From contig NW_026570275.1 in assembly GCF_019649055.1 (NCBI RefSeq), positions 248,001 through 312,000 on the forward strand: DNA of 64,000 nt, read 5' to 3'. This stretch comes from Paramacrobiotus metropolitanus (Eukaryota > Tardigrada > Eutardigrada > Parachela > Macrobiotidae). Of this stretch, positions 63,837 through 64,000 are shown piece by piece. The position numbers and the translations under genes were made by a program. The first letter of the stretch is position 1. Each line of letters opens with the position of its first letter. The notes under the pieces are model-generated. The model was not told the DNA's origin and did no database searches. It saw only the letters and a list, made by a program, of their open reading frames with translations.

Positions 63837-64000
63837 TCAACAGACAGCAGAAACAGGCGCCCGAATCACTAAGAACATTTGATCTAAATCAGCCGAAGCT
63901 GGTGCCGCTCCCAGGACGGATGCGGCGTTTCCACGCTGGATTTCGATGCTGAACCTCTGGCGCAGATACTCAGTTGCACGTATCTCGCCTGTTTCCTGCC
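63837..64000 (-). CDS. 3' end of another non-LTR retrotransposon copy (runs off the window)
   Basis: The last 54 codons are nearly the same as the end of the ORF at 50397: ETGEIRATEYLRQRFSIEIQ, RGNAASVLGAAPASADLDQM, then a stop at 63839-63837. It is the same family as the near-intact copy. The rest lies beyond 64000. Confidence 0.85.
   Translation of the reverse strand, partial: QETGEIRATEYLRQRFSIEIQRGNAASVLGAAPASADLDQMFLVIRAPVSAVC

Overview
The window is animal nuclear DNA. Genes have short introns with GT/AG borders, and the protein families (astacin metalloproteases, immunoglobulin-like domains, C2H2 zinc fingers) are metazoan. The LTR element primes from what looks like the animal initiator tRNA-Met. 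No rRNA or tRNA gene was recognised. A small ecdysozoan such as a tardigrade is a guess only.

Layout. 1-11.5 kb: mostly non-coding, with small inverted-repeat elements, short tandem repeats and one exon with two Ig-like domains (7793-8607). 11.5-17.9 kb: two tandem astacin genes on the minus strand, each reconstructed from signal peptide to stop, both carrying an unusual C-terminal leucine-rich/Cys cap. 18.9-20.0 kb: a four-exon gene for a secreted protein of Cys-containing repeats. 20201-38345: one intact, young Ty3/gypsy-type LTR retrotransposon of 18.1 kb on the minus strand. It has 337-bp LTRs that differ at one base, a GTAT target duplication, a tRNA-iMet primer site, a coiled-coil ORF upstream of gag, gag, a very long protease-RT-RNase H ORF and an integrase ORF. 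38.3-47.2 kb: gene-poor, with repeats, a decayed gag fragment and a folded-back element. 47.3-61.3 kb: a head-to-tail tandem duplication of a multi-exon gene with four helix-turn-helix modules and two C2H2 fingers. The left copy is split by a 5.8-kb insertion whose ends match a small element at 3826-4006 and which contains two non-LTR retrotransposon copies with a restriction-like endonuclease. 61.3-64 kb: repeats and the 3' end of another non-LTR copy.

The most striking signal is in the LTR retrotransposon. By eye it carries about 110 copies of AAGGTCA/TGACCTT (usually AAAGGTCA), where about two are expected by chance, against about four in the other 46 kb. AAAGGTCA is the classic monomer site (NBRE) of NR4A-type nuclear receptors. 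The copies lie in every reading frame of the coding region, giving recurrent K-G-H, K-V-T and E-R-S-P on one strand and V-T-F, S-D-L on the other. They form a roughly 29-bp tandem array in the 5' leader, where the prevailing orientation flips. This points to selection on the nucleic acid rather than on the protein. The element also shows a textbook -1 frameshift signal at the gag/pol junction and a probable second one before integrase.

The second notable system is the duplicated gene of four helix-turn-helix modules plus zinc fingers. All ten of its introns, five per copy, are phase 1, so each module sits in a symmetrical exon. I do not recognise the architecture. All gene models come from reading splice sites and phases by eye; no search or alignment software was used.
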